Shown one piece after another: positions 34,549-45,368 of a DNA stretch of 64,000 nt (its first letter is position 1; every line of letters starts with the position of its first letter). Location of the stretch: the NCBI GenBank assembly GCA_023014335.1, contig JAECYW010000013.1, forward strand, positions 1,922,001 to 1,986,000, written 5' to 3'. The DNA is from Galerina marginata. Its lineage: Eukaryota > Basidiomycota > Agaricomycetes > Agaricales > Galerinaceae. The translations under genes were made by a program, and so were the position numbers. Under the pieces are notes generated by a model that ran no database searches, was not told where the DNA came from, and was given only the letters and a program-made list of their open reading frames with translations.

Positions 34549-34612
34549 ACAGTGAAACGAGTTTTGCAACTCGCTTCACGACGCACCTGGTGGGTCTCCC
34601 ACTTCACGGGTC
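34549..34612 (+). repeat. Hairpin plus GGGTCTCCCA box (element 2)
   Basis: GTGAAACGAGT-TTTGCA-ACTCGCTTCAC is followed by ACGACGCACCTGGTGGGTCTCCCAC. Counterpart of 11080-11150 in element 1. Confidence 0.65.
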
Positions 34613-36164
34613 TCCCCTTCGCATTCTTCACCCCGCTAACCCACTCTACTGTCCAGACGTCGGCCCACAGCCCTTAGGTTGGAGAGGGGGCTCGCGACGT
34701 GGCGACGCGCTGCGTCGTGTTGGTTCGTGGTGTGCGAGGCTTAAAAACCTGTGAAAAGCTGAAAAATTAGCTAAAATGTACATATTAGAAACATTAAAAC
34801 ACTTACAGTACGCTTCTTGGAGCTTTTGGCGAATGGACGAGCAAGGGAGGCAACGTGGTGGTGGTTGAGGTTGAAGATTCGCGGCTTTGATGGCTGTTGA
34901 TGCGATCGTCACCGCTTTCGGAAAGCGATGCGATTGGTTGGATCACACGGCCCGGCCGGTCTCGGGATGTTGCTCACCGTCGAGGACGTCTCGGAAAGCA
35001 ACATAATAGGTACTGATGATAGAATTGCAAGTCGGGACCTCATATAATATGTATTTAAAGCCTTAATATCAGTCTCCGAGGGCAAATTTTGAGGCCTGAT
35101 TTCGTTAATTTGTATTCTGCCAGACTAAATGGTGATTTACGGACATCCGAGTTCGACTTGATACATCTTTATCAACGTAGTATACTTGTTCTGTTCATAT
35201 GAAAGACTCCAGTTTATAGAAAATAGTAATTATAATACATAACAAGAATTTCTGAACATATACCGGGTCTACGAAGTAAGTAGGACTAATGCATTCCAAT
35301 TAACATGAATTACGAAGAACTTTCTTTCGCGAATTCAGCTCTTCAGCCGACATTTGCAAATGGTAACATTACCTGCCCACTTGGGTGCTCCGGAAGTATC
35401 TAGAAAGTATTTAATTAGATAAAATTCAAATTTCCTGCTGTTTTTTGGTGCTCCAATCCATTGGTGCCATACCAATGAAACCTCCCAATTCTCGACGTCC
35501 CGAAATCACCACGAAATGCAACAATTGCCGCGGTGAGCTGTCTTTGCAAACTAGAGGTCGAGAATTTTATCATTTTACCTCAAATAGCATTTATAACATA
35601 TCTACCACAAATTCTAGCTACACGCAGCACAATAGTCAGTAGGACACTCCTCGCCGACGTCGTCGTCGACGACGAGTTTTACGCGGAATTGGTCGGTCCG
35701 GCAAGTTCAAACTCCGCCGAACACGATCAACAAGCATTTCTTTCAACCACTCCACATCCACACCCGTCCACAACACCTCCCAGCCTCGCTCCTTCCATCC
35801 CTCCACCATCTACTCCCCAGCTAGCGCCAGCAGTGAATCGTCGAGCCCGGGGATACCACTGGCGCAGCTGGAGGTCCACCATTCGAACCGACACCACACC
35901 CAAACAACCAGCCGCGCGCCTCTCCCCTTGCTAGTGGGATGTAGGCCGGCCACGCTGCGCAAGCCAGGCAGATCACGAACGCAACGAATCACAAACGACC
36001 GCCACGCTGCCACATCGCGAGAGGTTTGGGCCAAGTTCGGGACCGCGGATGGGACGAAAACGAACTTACAGCCACGCTCGAAGCCGCCCCACCAACTCCG
36101 GGGCTTTGGACCGACATTTGGACGATGGAGAATGCTGGAGGGGAGGCAGAGGACGAGGGGAGAC

Positions 36165-36232
36165 CCATGGTATGGGAGACCCGCGAGGTACGTCGTGAAG
36201 CGAGTCAATACAACTCGCTTCGCTTCATCTTT
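36165..36232 (-). repeat. Hairpin plus CGGGTCTCCCA box (element 2, inverted)
   Basis: On the minus strand GAAGCGAGTTG-tattg-ACTCGCTTC is followed by ACGACGTACCTCGCGGGTCTCCCA. Counterpart of 9541-9606 in element 1. The hairpin stem differs from that copy while the box is conserved. Confidence 0.65.
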
Positions 36233-37918
36233 CTTGCCAGCCCCCATACCACTTATCCCCTGCTCTCCAGTCCAACCGGTGCGCTGTGGCTATGGCCTTC
36301 ACCCGCCACCACCCTCGTCGCCTCCGCAATTACCTCCCGTCACCACCTCGTCTGCCCCGACACCGCCAAAATGCAATCATGGCGAAACGAGCGTCACCGC
36401 CATTGCCAGTTCACGATAACTCGTGCATCGCGACGGTGTGGGGCTCTCCACCCCGACTCCACCCCCAGGACGGTACCAGGTGCAGCAACGGGGTCAGCAG
36501 CTTTTGCTACTGCTCTTTTAGCTGCTGCTTTTGCTGAGACACGGCGGCGCTGAGTCGAGGCAAGGCAAGGCAAGCCTGCAGTAACATCACCGTGTGCTGC
36601 TGCCAACTGGGCACTCGCAACCCAGATCGAGAGGAAACGACAAAGGGGGCTCCCCTAGTCTATCCCCCTTCAGCAGAGCCGCCGTGAGCCGCACCGCCCG
36701 CCCACACCCCTCGCGCCTCCTACTATGGCCAATGACATCGCAACGGACCGACTTGGGGCTCTGCCTCGCTGCCCCACAACCCCTACGGCTTATGGCTTTT
36801 GTTCACCCTCAGCCCCCGCCACCACCCACTACCTATGCATCAACGACGTCTCCCAGCTCGTTGCCCAAGCCACACGGGTAACGTTACACGGGAGGCGACG
36901 AGCTGTGCTAGGTGTGCAGGTGCGGATGCGTTTCGAAGTTGGGAACGTCGTTTTGTTCGCGAACGACGGGGCCGCGAGAGCTGAAACCGGTGTGGTGCGC
37001 CCATAATACCACAGCAGACTGGGTGAATTGAAGGAAGGGGGGCCAACGGGGTGCGAGGGACTGGTTGGGGCGCGAACAGATGGGCTGTTGAAGGCAGCCC
37101 CACCTTTTCTACTGGGAGTGCAGAAGTCATCCGAATGGATGCTGCTGCATCCACCCCTTCCTCTTTGAATTTTGAAATAAAAATTATATCATTGGCTTTG
37201 TATTTACAAGGGGATCTCAATTATACACTAAAGTAAATAAAATTCGAACGGGAAGGAGGTGTAAAACGCGAAACGAAGGCCAGCTGTCAAATGTGAGATC
37301 CATCAAGGTTCTAAAAATAGCGTGCCTGGCGCGAGTTATTTTTGGAACGTCATCCAAACCGACGAGCGCCAATCCATCCTTTGCCCGCCCCCGGGAGGCG
37401 CGCAAATGGCGCCATTAGGTAGAGAATAATAACGGAAACCTACTGCAATTTTTTCCCCGTCGTTATCAGCGCTGTACGACGAGCGCGACCCAAAATACAG
37501 CGTCGGGCAGCATTTCGGGCACTGTTGACAGCTGTTTGACAGCAGCCCCCGCCCAATATTTCCACGTCATCCAAAGGCATCCGCCCCAATCCATCCATTC
37601 CCGCCCCTCGAGAGGCGCGCAAAGGGTGGGGGTGCATATAATAATATTAATGGACCCTAAATATCTTTTTTCCGCGCCCAAATGCGCCCCCAACAGCGAG
37701 CAGCACCCAAAATACAGTTTCCGGGCATCCCGGAGAGCCTTTTAGCATTGTTGACATTTGTTTACAGTGTCCCGCCCCCAACAGCCATCAAACACCCTCC
37801 CCCGGCACCCCCGGCAGGCATATATGAGCATAATATGTGCTGTTGGCAAGTTTGCCACCTTGGCAAAAGTGCGCTGTGGATATCTGACTTTACTTAGTAG
37901 AAATGCCACAGGTCATAC

Positions 37919-39307
37919 ATGGTACTGGCAGCTACAGGTGGACTCCTCTTTTTCAGAGATGAAGATTACCAACCTCGACTATGTGTACCTGCAAAATATC
38001 AGCAGAATCTCATGATTCAAGCGCATGAATCCCCAATTGAAACAGCGCACGGGGGAGCCAAGAAATTGTGGCATCAATTGACGCCCCGTTTCTACTGGAA
38101 ACGGATGAAAGTTGATATCGTCAACTTCTGCAAGACCTGCGACATATGTCAGAAGACAAAACCCTCGAACTTCAACAAATGGGGCTACCTAATTCCTAAT
38201 CCTATCCCTCGAAAACCATACGACTCAATTGCGATGGATTTCATAGTCAATTTGCCCTGGTCAGACGGTTACAACGCCATTTTCGTGACGGTGGATAGAC
38301 TCACCAAACATGCGCTATTCATACCTATCGATACCGGCTTAGACACCATCGGGTTTGCTGATATCTTCGTGGTCCGTGTGGCGACTCGTTATGGCTTACC
38401 AGAGAGTGTGATTTGCGACCACAACCCAAGATGGACGTTGGACTGGTGGCGGGCCGTTGCAAAAAGGTTAGGGGTTAAGATGGCTCTCTCTTCGTCACAT
38501 CACCCACAGCATGACGGTCAAACGGAAATTACAAACAAGACTCTCGGCACTATGCTACGCGCCTTCGTCGACAAACATAAGGATACCTGGGCTAAATGGC
38601 TTCCACTTCTGGAGTTTGCCTATAATTCCAGCACTCACAAATCCACTGGTGCCTCCCCTTTCAGCTTACTTCTGGGATTCCAACCACGCTCTCCTCTGGA
38701 TTTCTTGGTCACTCAAACAGTATTTTCGAAAACCAGGGGATCTAAGGAATTTGACAACGAGCTCCGAATGCACAGGGACAGCACTCGCCGAGCGATAGCA
38801 GAAGCACAAGCCGAACAGGCCCGCTATTACAACCGCGGACGTCGACCGGTTCCAGAACTACAAGAAGGCGATTGGGTTGTCGTGAACCCGCACTCACTGG
38901 AATGGAAGGAATCTAAAGGAGAAGGTAAAAAATTAAGTCCACGATGGATTGGGCCATTTCAAATCCTCGAGAAAGTTAATCCTAAGGTGTACCGTCTACG
39001 AATGGGCAACAACTACCCGGGATCGCCTGTCCTCAATATCGAACATTTAAAGAAATACTATTCCGAACTACCGGAAGGACAACAACCCAATGATCGAGCC
39101 GTAATCACACCATCAAGTACACGAGGCAAGGAGTCAGAGGAATACGACATCGATAAGATCATTGGACACAAACGCCTCAAGTCCGGTCTTCGATACTTGG
39201 TGCGTTGGAAGGGGTACAGTCCCCAATTCAATACTTGGGCTACGACCAATGACCTCAAAAATTCTCCACAAGCTCTCCGAGAATACAAGCAGGAGCACGG
39301 GCTTTGA
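37919..39307 (+). CDS. Ty3/gypsy integrase with chromodomain, 5'-truncated pol
   Basis: 462 codons. The first seven codons (ATG at 37919) lie in the terminal repeat of element 2, so the start is accidental; authentic pol sequence begins near GLLFFRDEDYQPRLCVP. An HHCC zinc finger follows (H-x7-H and CKTCDIC). The DDE core has AMDFIVNLP, VICDHNPRW and HPQHDGQTEITN, so all three acidic residues are present. The C-terminus is a chromodomain (YDIDKIIGHKRL, LRYLVRWKGYSPQFNTW), which directs insertion to histone-marked chromatin. Reverse transcriptase and RNase H are missing, cut off by the element 2 junction. Confidence 0.92.
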   Translation: MVLAATGGLLFFRDEDYQPRLCVPAKYQQNLMIQAHESPIETAHGGAKKLWHQLTPRFYWKRMKVDIVNFCKTCDICQKTKPSNFNKWGYLIPNPIPRKPYDSIAMDFIVNLPWSDGYNAIFVTVDRLTKHALFIPIDTGLDTIGFADIFVVRVATRYGLPESVICDHNPRWTLDWWRAVAKRLGVKMALSSSHHPQHDGQTEITNKTLGTMLRAFVDKHKDTWAKWLPLLEFAYNSSTHKSTGASPFSLLLGFQPRSPLDFLVTQTVFSKTRGSKEFDNELRMHRDSTRRAIAEAQAEQARYYNRGRRPVPELQEGDWVVVNPHSLEWKESKGEGKKLSPRWIGPFQILEKVNPKVYRLRMGNNYPGSPVLNIEHLKKYYSELPEGQQPNDRAVITPSSTRGKESEEYDIDKIIGHKRLKSGLRYLVRWKGYSPQFNTWATTNDLKNSPQALREYKQEHGL

Positions 39308-39568
39308 CCGGGGTATCTCTGGGAGTCTGAGCTTCGAAATATTTATACTTCTTCCTCCTTATGCCCACGTCTGACATATTTATCGTTATCTTCTAGATCT
39401 CTCACACGCGCGAAAATATAAAAGAAAGTTTGATCACCTTTGGTCTTTTGTTATTCTATCCCTCCCCTCTATTCGAACAAATCCCTTTTCTCAAGAGGTT
39501 CCTGTTTCGGGGACCGATCGTTAAGAGGACGAACCTTGATCCTGCTTCGGGGCCAAGATTCATTGACC

Positions 39569-42049
39569 ATGTTCAGAGACCAGGACGACAAGATTCCCGT
39601 CATCACCTGCACCGACCAAGCATGGTCCGATAACCCCTCTTGGATTGGCATAGGTGGCGATCCCAGCTTCCTGTCAATCCACGCCGATACCTCCAAAGAC
39701 TATCCCCGCGACAACTGGCCCAGTAGGCTCAAAGGATCAGCAGGCGAATTCTTGGACCTTGAATACGCCGCCGAACCCGACTGGTATAATCGCGACTGGC
39801 ATTGGGAGGGATACGGACCCCTTCTCTCGATGGATCCTGCTATTATTACTCAACCATCTACGTGGTATACTCAGATGACGGCACCATTCCCTCTGACCCC
39901 GAGTTACGGGCTGTTCACGGTCGATAAAGATCACCAGGACCTATGCACTACGACATTCAATAAAATTGATTTTCTTGTGGAAGAGGTTACGAAGTGTGAA
40001 CTATTCCCTATCGGATCTCCTCAACCCGCGCCGTTCAATATATCTATCTTGGCCAATCATTTCGAGAATCCTAAGGCGCTTCAGGATGCGGGAGCTGAGA
40101 GCCGTCGAGCAGTCATAAGTCGTCTAGGGTTCTTAACTTGGTGGATCTCAAGTATTCCTAAGTGGGAGCGCTGCTTATCCGCTGACACCATAAACCAGCT
40201 CAAGGGACTCAGACTTTGAAACAGCCAGAAACGAGGGTTCCTGGTTGATATCGAGGAGTATTGGCAAGAAATTAATATCTCTCATTGGATAAAGTGCGGA
40301 GTACCTTATTATTACAAGTGGACCCGATCGCTCCGACTTCAAGACTGCTTCGTCAAGTTAGACCCACGTCTCATATTAGCCCTCGGAGACGCGGAAAGAG
40401 AGTCGTTCACCATCGAAGATATCGGCAAGTTCAACGTCGAAGCAGCTTCAACTATAGCAGAGAAATTTGATGATTACTTTCAACCTTTGGAAGGGAATGA
40501 CGAAGGCGAAGTCACAGTTATTCGCAACATCAAAAAAGTCGCCGTTATATACTTCGAGAATTGGGGAGCAAGGCCAATCGAGCTGACAGATTTCTTTCGA
40601 GATCTTATTGTTCATGCCTACCGGTTCACCACTGCTAGTTTGCCGGCCGATGACGAGCCTCGGATTATACTCTGGAGATGGAGGGAAAAGAATGACCTCG
40701 CTCAACCTATGCCTACCTGGAGCCTTCCTAACGAGGATCTCGATAATCTTTCGGGACTGCGTGAGCGATTCAAAGGTACCCTAGCTCCAGCTCCAGGGAG
40801 AGAGTTTAATTCTTATTCCGGTGCTCTGAAATCCGGCGTTCTGGGGCTTTCTCTGCTTGAAAGGCTCGAATCACGATCCCCATTCAAAGCGTATCGACAG
40901 GAACCGATAGCCCGCGGACCCCCGTCGTTATTTGATAGACTGTCAATGGCTACAGAAAACGAAGAAAAGAATACGGCTATTCCTCAGCCTGGTGATTCTC
41001 GCGAGACTGAAACCACCAGGATGCAGATCGATGACGACGACGGAACGCTAACCAATATCCGTCCTATAGTCAACCGCCAATCCAGGACACTCGCAGACTC
41101 ACGAATAACTTCTAAGGAGCGCTCGAGATCCCCAACTCCTAGAGCGACGTTAGTAGACCGTCCTATTCCAGAGCGACCTGTCGACGCTTTCCGTCGAGCT
41201 CTTACTGTGATATCCGAATTACTGGCTTTCCCCGGACGCATTCCTCAATTCGCAGACCCAGACAAGTGGAATCCTGACCTCCTCGAATATGGGCACCTAG
41301 TCATCGATTGGGACAATCAGGCGCGCATGCGCCTAGCTGCAAACACGAACCCATTCATGAGCACCATGAAGGATGTCCTTACATATTCGTTGAATCACGG
41401 CTTGGCTTTCGCCATCGGAGTTCCCCTCTGCCACTTCAACAAGTGGACCCCGAAGCAAATCACTACTTTGGAGCGAACCGGCGTCAAAAACTACTATGCT
41501 ACAGGATTCGTCGAGCCCTCGTTCGCCAACAATTCGGATGCTCCAGCAGTCGCTTACTCGTTTATGATGACTGATTTGCTAAATCGTCCACACGCTCAAG
41601 CTCTGTTGGGGTTTGGAGGTCCTTATAGCTGGGTTGCTCGATACTTTGGGGGTCCCGAAATAGTAGAGCGATATATGAACGGTCCTTCTATTCAAGTTAC
41701 TCAACACTACCGAGGTGCAAACGACTCTGATCAGAAAATGTATCTTGGGATCCACTGGGACGAAGTAACGGAAGCGGAGAAGAATTTGCTCCTAGGATAC
41801 GTTCCAAGTGTAAACGGCTCGGCTGAGCGCTGGATGTTTCCTCCTCCTGAAGTTCTCGAGGAACGCTGCCATCACTGGACCGGGATCTGGAACCCGCCGC
41901 TCGAAGCCTTATTCAACCATATCGCTGGCAAAATCTCTTCGAAAAAGGCCAAACCTCTCTCTGCTACAGAGTGGGCTAAAGTATTCCGTCCGTTTAACGA
42001 TCGTTTTGCCGACTACAAGCCTTCCCCAGAGAACTTCGACGAGATCTGA
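39569..42049 (+). pseudogene. ORF after the integrase of the Ty3 element, one TGA
   Basis: ATG at 39569 (MFRDQDDKIPVITCTDQAW). The frame is open to TGA at 40217-40219 and then open again in the same frame, without any other stop, to TGA at 42047-42049; 826 sense codons in all. Sequence on both sides of the stop has normal codon use and protein-like composition. The C-terminal half includes AHAQ-type helices, GFGGPYSWVARYFGGPE and HHWTGIWNPPLEALF. No known domain is recognised. Its place between the integrase and a polypurine tract suggests an extra ORF of the retrotransposon (inference). It could instead be a host gene captured by the element. Confidence 0.6.
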
Positions 42050-42146
42050 TTGATTTTCGAACGTTTTGCAATTCCCCCAGATTGGGACAGGATGGCGGTA
42101 TCGAAGATCCTAATTCCAGATTATCGAATTTTGTAAAACGCGCAAT

Positions 42147-42161
42147 GGAAGAGCGGGGGGG
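42147..42161 (+). other. Candidate polypurine tract
   Basis: GGAAGAGCGGGGGGG, about 100 bases after the second ORF and three bases before a TGTAAG that could open a 3' LTR. Position and composition fit a plus-strand primer of a Ty3 element. Confidence 0.5.
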
Positions 42162-42164
42162 CTA

Positions 42165-42610
42165 TGTAAGATGAGTATGCGAGATCAACCACTAAAACTC
42201 CTTTTTTCACTCTTAACTCCTCTCACCGAATATGTCGACTCTCCCATACATGTTTCGGAGTAGTCAGATTTGTAATGTACGATTATGTAAACTGTACGAA
42301 GTCCCGTGTCTGACACAGAGAAATGATTATCTATTTTTCACCCAAACTTCCACCTTCGAGTGTCTCGACGCCCTGTGAACGGCTAGAACTATCGATTAGG
42401 AAACGGGTGTCCGTTGGGATCTAGCTATCGACTCTGATTCGGAGTCGATAGGACGCGCAAGAGTGCTGATTCGGCGCTAGCTTGCTCGTCTGAGGCTTAT
42501 CTAGCGGAACACGCTGTTGGACTATCTGCGAAGGTCTCACACCTCCGTTCGCCAGCCCGTCGTCTTGCGTTTACTCTCTCTGAGGACGGATCCACCTCAC
42601 ACCCATCTGC
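42165..42610 (+). repeat. Candidate 3' LTR of the integrase-bearing element
   Basis: Begins TGTAAGATGAG after the purine tract. A possible end is near ATCTGCCA at about 42606. There is no 5' LTR in the window to compare, so the edges are guesses. It contains a perfect palindrome, CTATCGACTC-7 nt-GAGTCGATAG, at 42425-42451. Confidence 0.35.
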
Positions 42611-44347
42611 CAGATGTATTTACAAAAAATCCAAAGGTTGAGGGTTACATAGTACTTGACTTGTATATTAGGGTGAAGTAGGGACAATCCACTGTCATCG
42701 TCGTGATGGGTGCAAAGTCAAATAAATTGCCTGGGCAGCTTGCCTGACAATTTCCTCCTCGCTCATGTCTGTGATAGAGTCAGTCTTTGCCACTTCCTTG
42801 GTGGGTATGGTAGCCTTGCTATCGGAGGCAGAGGTCGTGGAGGACAATTACAAAGAGCTCATGGTTTTGGTCCAGTTGTTTGGTTGTTCCAGTGATGCTT
42901 CTGGTGTTTGCAGAGGCACCATGGCAGACTTCCGGGGATCTTGATCACTCTATCATCAAAGAGCAGGGGAGTTGCGTGGGTCAAAGAAAAGGACTGGCCA
43001 TAAATTCTCCACTTACCATGCAACTCTAGATCTCCCTCTGCAAAATTCTCACTTGTGATTTTCTACACTCTATGCATCTAATTCCCATCCAGAGTTGATT
43101 AAATCCTTTGACAATAGCAGGGCAACAACATCATTCCAGTACCGCCAATTGAATCTTTCTCTTATCCCTGCACCTCCTAGTTCTCATGAACATTGGCATC
43201 CTCTTGTTGTGCGGAGCCCTTGCATCTGTCACCTCAATTGGCGTAGCTTGAGTATTCTTTGCCGGCCTACATCCCTTTCGCAGAGGAGAGGCACACAGTG
43301 GGTGATTGCTGGGTTTTGGCTCGGTTGGCAACAATCCAGTAAGGCATCCCCGGGTTTGAGGATTCAACATCGGCCTCAGAGGGAGATGGACAGAGCAAAG
43401 AGCAATGGCGGTTAATCAATGTTGGACCGCTCAATTTCTGTTGCATCACATAATCGTGATAAAATTAGTAATAAAACTTGTTGTCAAAAGACAGAATACA
43501 TTTGAAATCTATTCTGTGCTTTGATACCAATTGCAGTGTGACCAAATTTGTAATCTATCTGTCGCCTGAATCTTGAATACATTGTGACCAAAATTTGAAA
43601 TCTGTTCACACTCTAAGCCAAACATTCTGGTGTGAACTTAGTTTAAATTTAATTAAGATTTATTTTGAAATCTATTCTATTCAAAAAGAAGCCAATGCCT
43701 GCAGTGTCTGGGCTGCTTTGGACATTTTTGGGCTTGTTTTGATGAGTAAACCCATAGGGTTGCAGGTGGAGTTAGACTATGGGTAGGGTATGGGTTGCTG
43801 GCATGATACCTGCAGGTTTACCCATGCCATTGTCTACACACATGTTTCAACAACACTGGAAAGGAGCACAGGTAATTTGCTGCTCCCCCAAGGTATTTAT
43901 TAGGTCCTGTACAGCTTCAATGGGTAAACTGAAGATAGACTGCACCCACAGCTATTTATGTAGATCTACCTTTTTTTCTTTAAATAATGTTGCTGATATT
44001 CTGTAGTTACTGAATAGTATAATATTTCTCATTTCAATGTGTGTTTTGACTGACTGCTCATATATGCAATATAAAGATCTTGGAGAAGTTCTGAAAGAAA
44101 ACTGAACTGTCCTAAAAGACATTAATGTAATTGTAATAATTTCAAGGACTACTGGAGAGACTTAAGAAATTAAACCACTGCCAAAGACATCCAAAGACTT
44201 CTGAGACAACCCAAAGACCAAAAGTTTCTCTACAAAAGTTGAAATTACCTAAAGTGGCCCTGTACCAAAGGTCTTTTTCCTGATGCCTCAAGACAAAGTC
44301 ATTTTTGCAGCCTGTTTATAAATACTTTGTACACTGGCTTTTACTTA
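42611..44347. other. AT-rich region with relic of element 1/2 interior
   Basis: There is no supported gene. The stretch 43238-43440 aligns by eye with the element 1 interior at about 9755-10010: CCGGCCTACATCCCTTTCGC, GGAGAGGC, CGGTTGG, then ATCCCCGGGTTTGAGGATTC. Differences are mostly G-to-A and C-to-T. A CTTTGG/CCAAAGAC repeat tract lies at about 44090-44290. The rest is AT-rich without features I can name. Confidence 0.5.
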
Positions 44348-44767
44348 CACTGCGGGCATTTGCCTATAAAATCAATCATCTTGTATCTTGATTATATTTT
44401 GAATAAATTCATCACATATTTTTCAATACATTCACCTTGGCTTCTTAACATCTTATTGGGCCATCAAGCACACTACAACCCAAGAACCCCAGCATTCCTA
44501 TTCAAAAAAAAAATACAAACCCTCACCAGAAGAGACAAGGTATGTAGTTGTAAAATATCTAACCAAAATTCAAAGTTTTACACTTTCAAGAGCCATATTT
44601 CAGTCACTATGACTTTGGGAACATCCTAACGTCTTAACAGGTTTTTTTCAATAAAAGCAGTGATGATGTTGGTGATTATATTGGAACAGCTTTCAGGCAA
44701 CATTTCCTAAAAGATCAGTGATTGTATTGTGATTGTACATTGATTGTATAGGCAAATGCCCACAGTG
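44348..44767. mobile_element. 420-bp MITE with CACTG termini and TTA duplication
   Basis: Inverted ends CACTGCGGGCATTTGCCTAT (left) and CACTGTGGGCATTTGCCTAT (right, inward) continue with AAAATCAAT/ACAATCAAT. A 3-bp TTA is repeated on both sides (44345-44347, 44768-44770). CACTG termini and a 3-bp duplication are typical of the CACTA (EnSpm/CMC) superfamily, to which Plavaka is related. No ORF. Confidence 0.75.
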
Positions 44768-45368
44768 TTATCTGCTGGTCAGCTTTTCCTGGACTTTGTT
44801 AACCCTGATTTGTAATGCTATTAAATCTTGGCATCCCCCTTTCCCCTCTTTCATTAATATTTTGCTGTTTTCTCAATGAGTTTGCATCCAATTTCCCTAA
44901 TTTCTTTTGCATAATATGTGGTTATAATACCTTAATGGCCTGAATGTAAAATAGTTCGCAATTTCTCAGTGATTGCTATTCAAGAACCCAAATACCATTT
45001 TTGGAAAACTATCCAGTTTGGGTATCTCAGGCACCAGCACTAACCCACTTGATTTCTACTCTCTGTTCCACACTTTTATATTGCCCATGGGCTGTACTCA
45101 TATGTAGAAAACCAAATAAAATAGTAGATATACCTGATAGTCTCAAAAAACTCAACTGTACAAAGGACCCATGGTGTACAAAGTACTTGTTAAATACTGT
45201 ACTGCACATCCTGCAAAAAAACACTGAAAAAAGTAAACCCAATACAAAAGATAATCAAATTTTAGTATAGACATATCAACCTACTGAGAACTTTTTTGAA
45301 AAATAGAGGCCAAATGAGACTTTGAGATAAAAATATATAGAAATTGTAAACTAGTAAATCAGTTTTAA

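Larger units (their letters stand above)
32730..37940 (-). mobile_element. Element 2: 5.2-kb copy of element 1, inverted
   Basis: The left tip CAGCCATAGCAGCTATAATT equals the right tip of element 1. The right tip read inward, CACCTGTAGCTGCCAGT, equals its left tip. Long inverted repeats (about 32730-33580 and 37090-37940) and the interior match element 1 in the opposite orientation, including the hairpin boxes. The flanking 7-mers differ (GGTCAAA left, GACTCCT right). The left flank is the unknown gene at 29.4-32.7 kb and the right flank is a Ty3 integrase, so the copy spans a recombination junction. Non-coding. Confidence 0.9.

Noticed and set aside
40217..40219. Programmed stop-codon readthrough in the post-integrase ORF
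   Set aside because: The TGA is not at a domain or gag-pol type boundary and no known readthrough context follows (next bases AAC); a point mutation is simpler, though readthrough is not excluded.
1044..42610. The gag-pro fragment (1-4 kb) and the integrase fragment (37.9-42 kb) as two halves of one element
   Set aside because: They are on opposite strands, and the candidate LTR sequences beside them show no resemblance by eye; they may be the same or different families and cannot be joined here.
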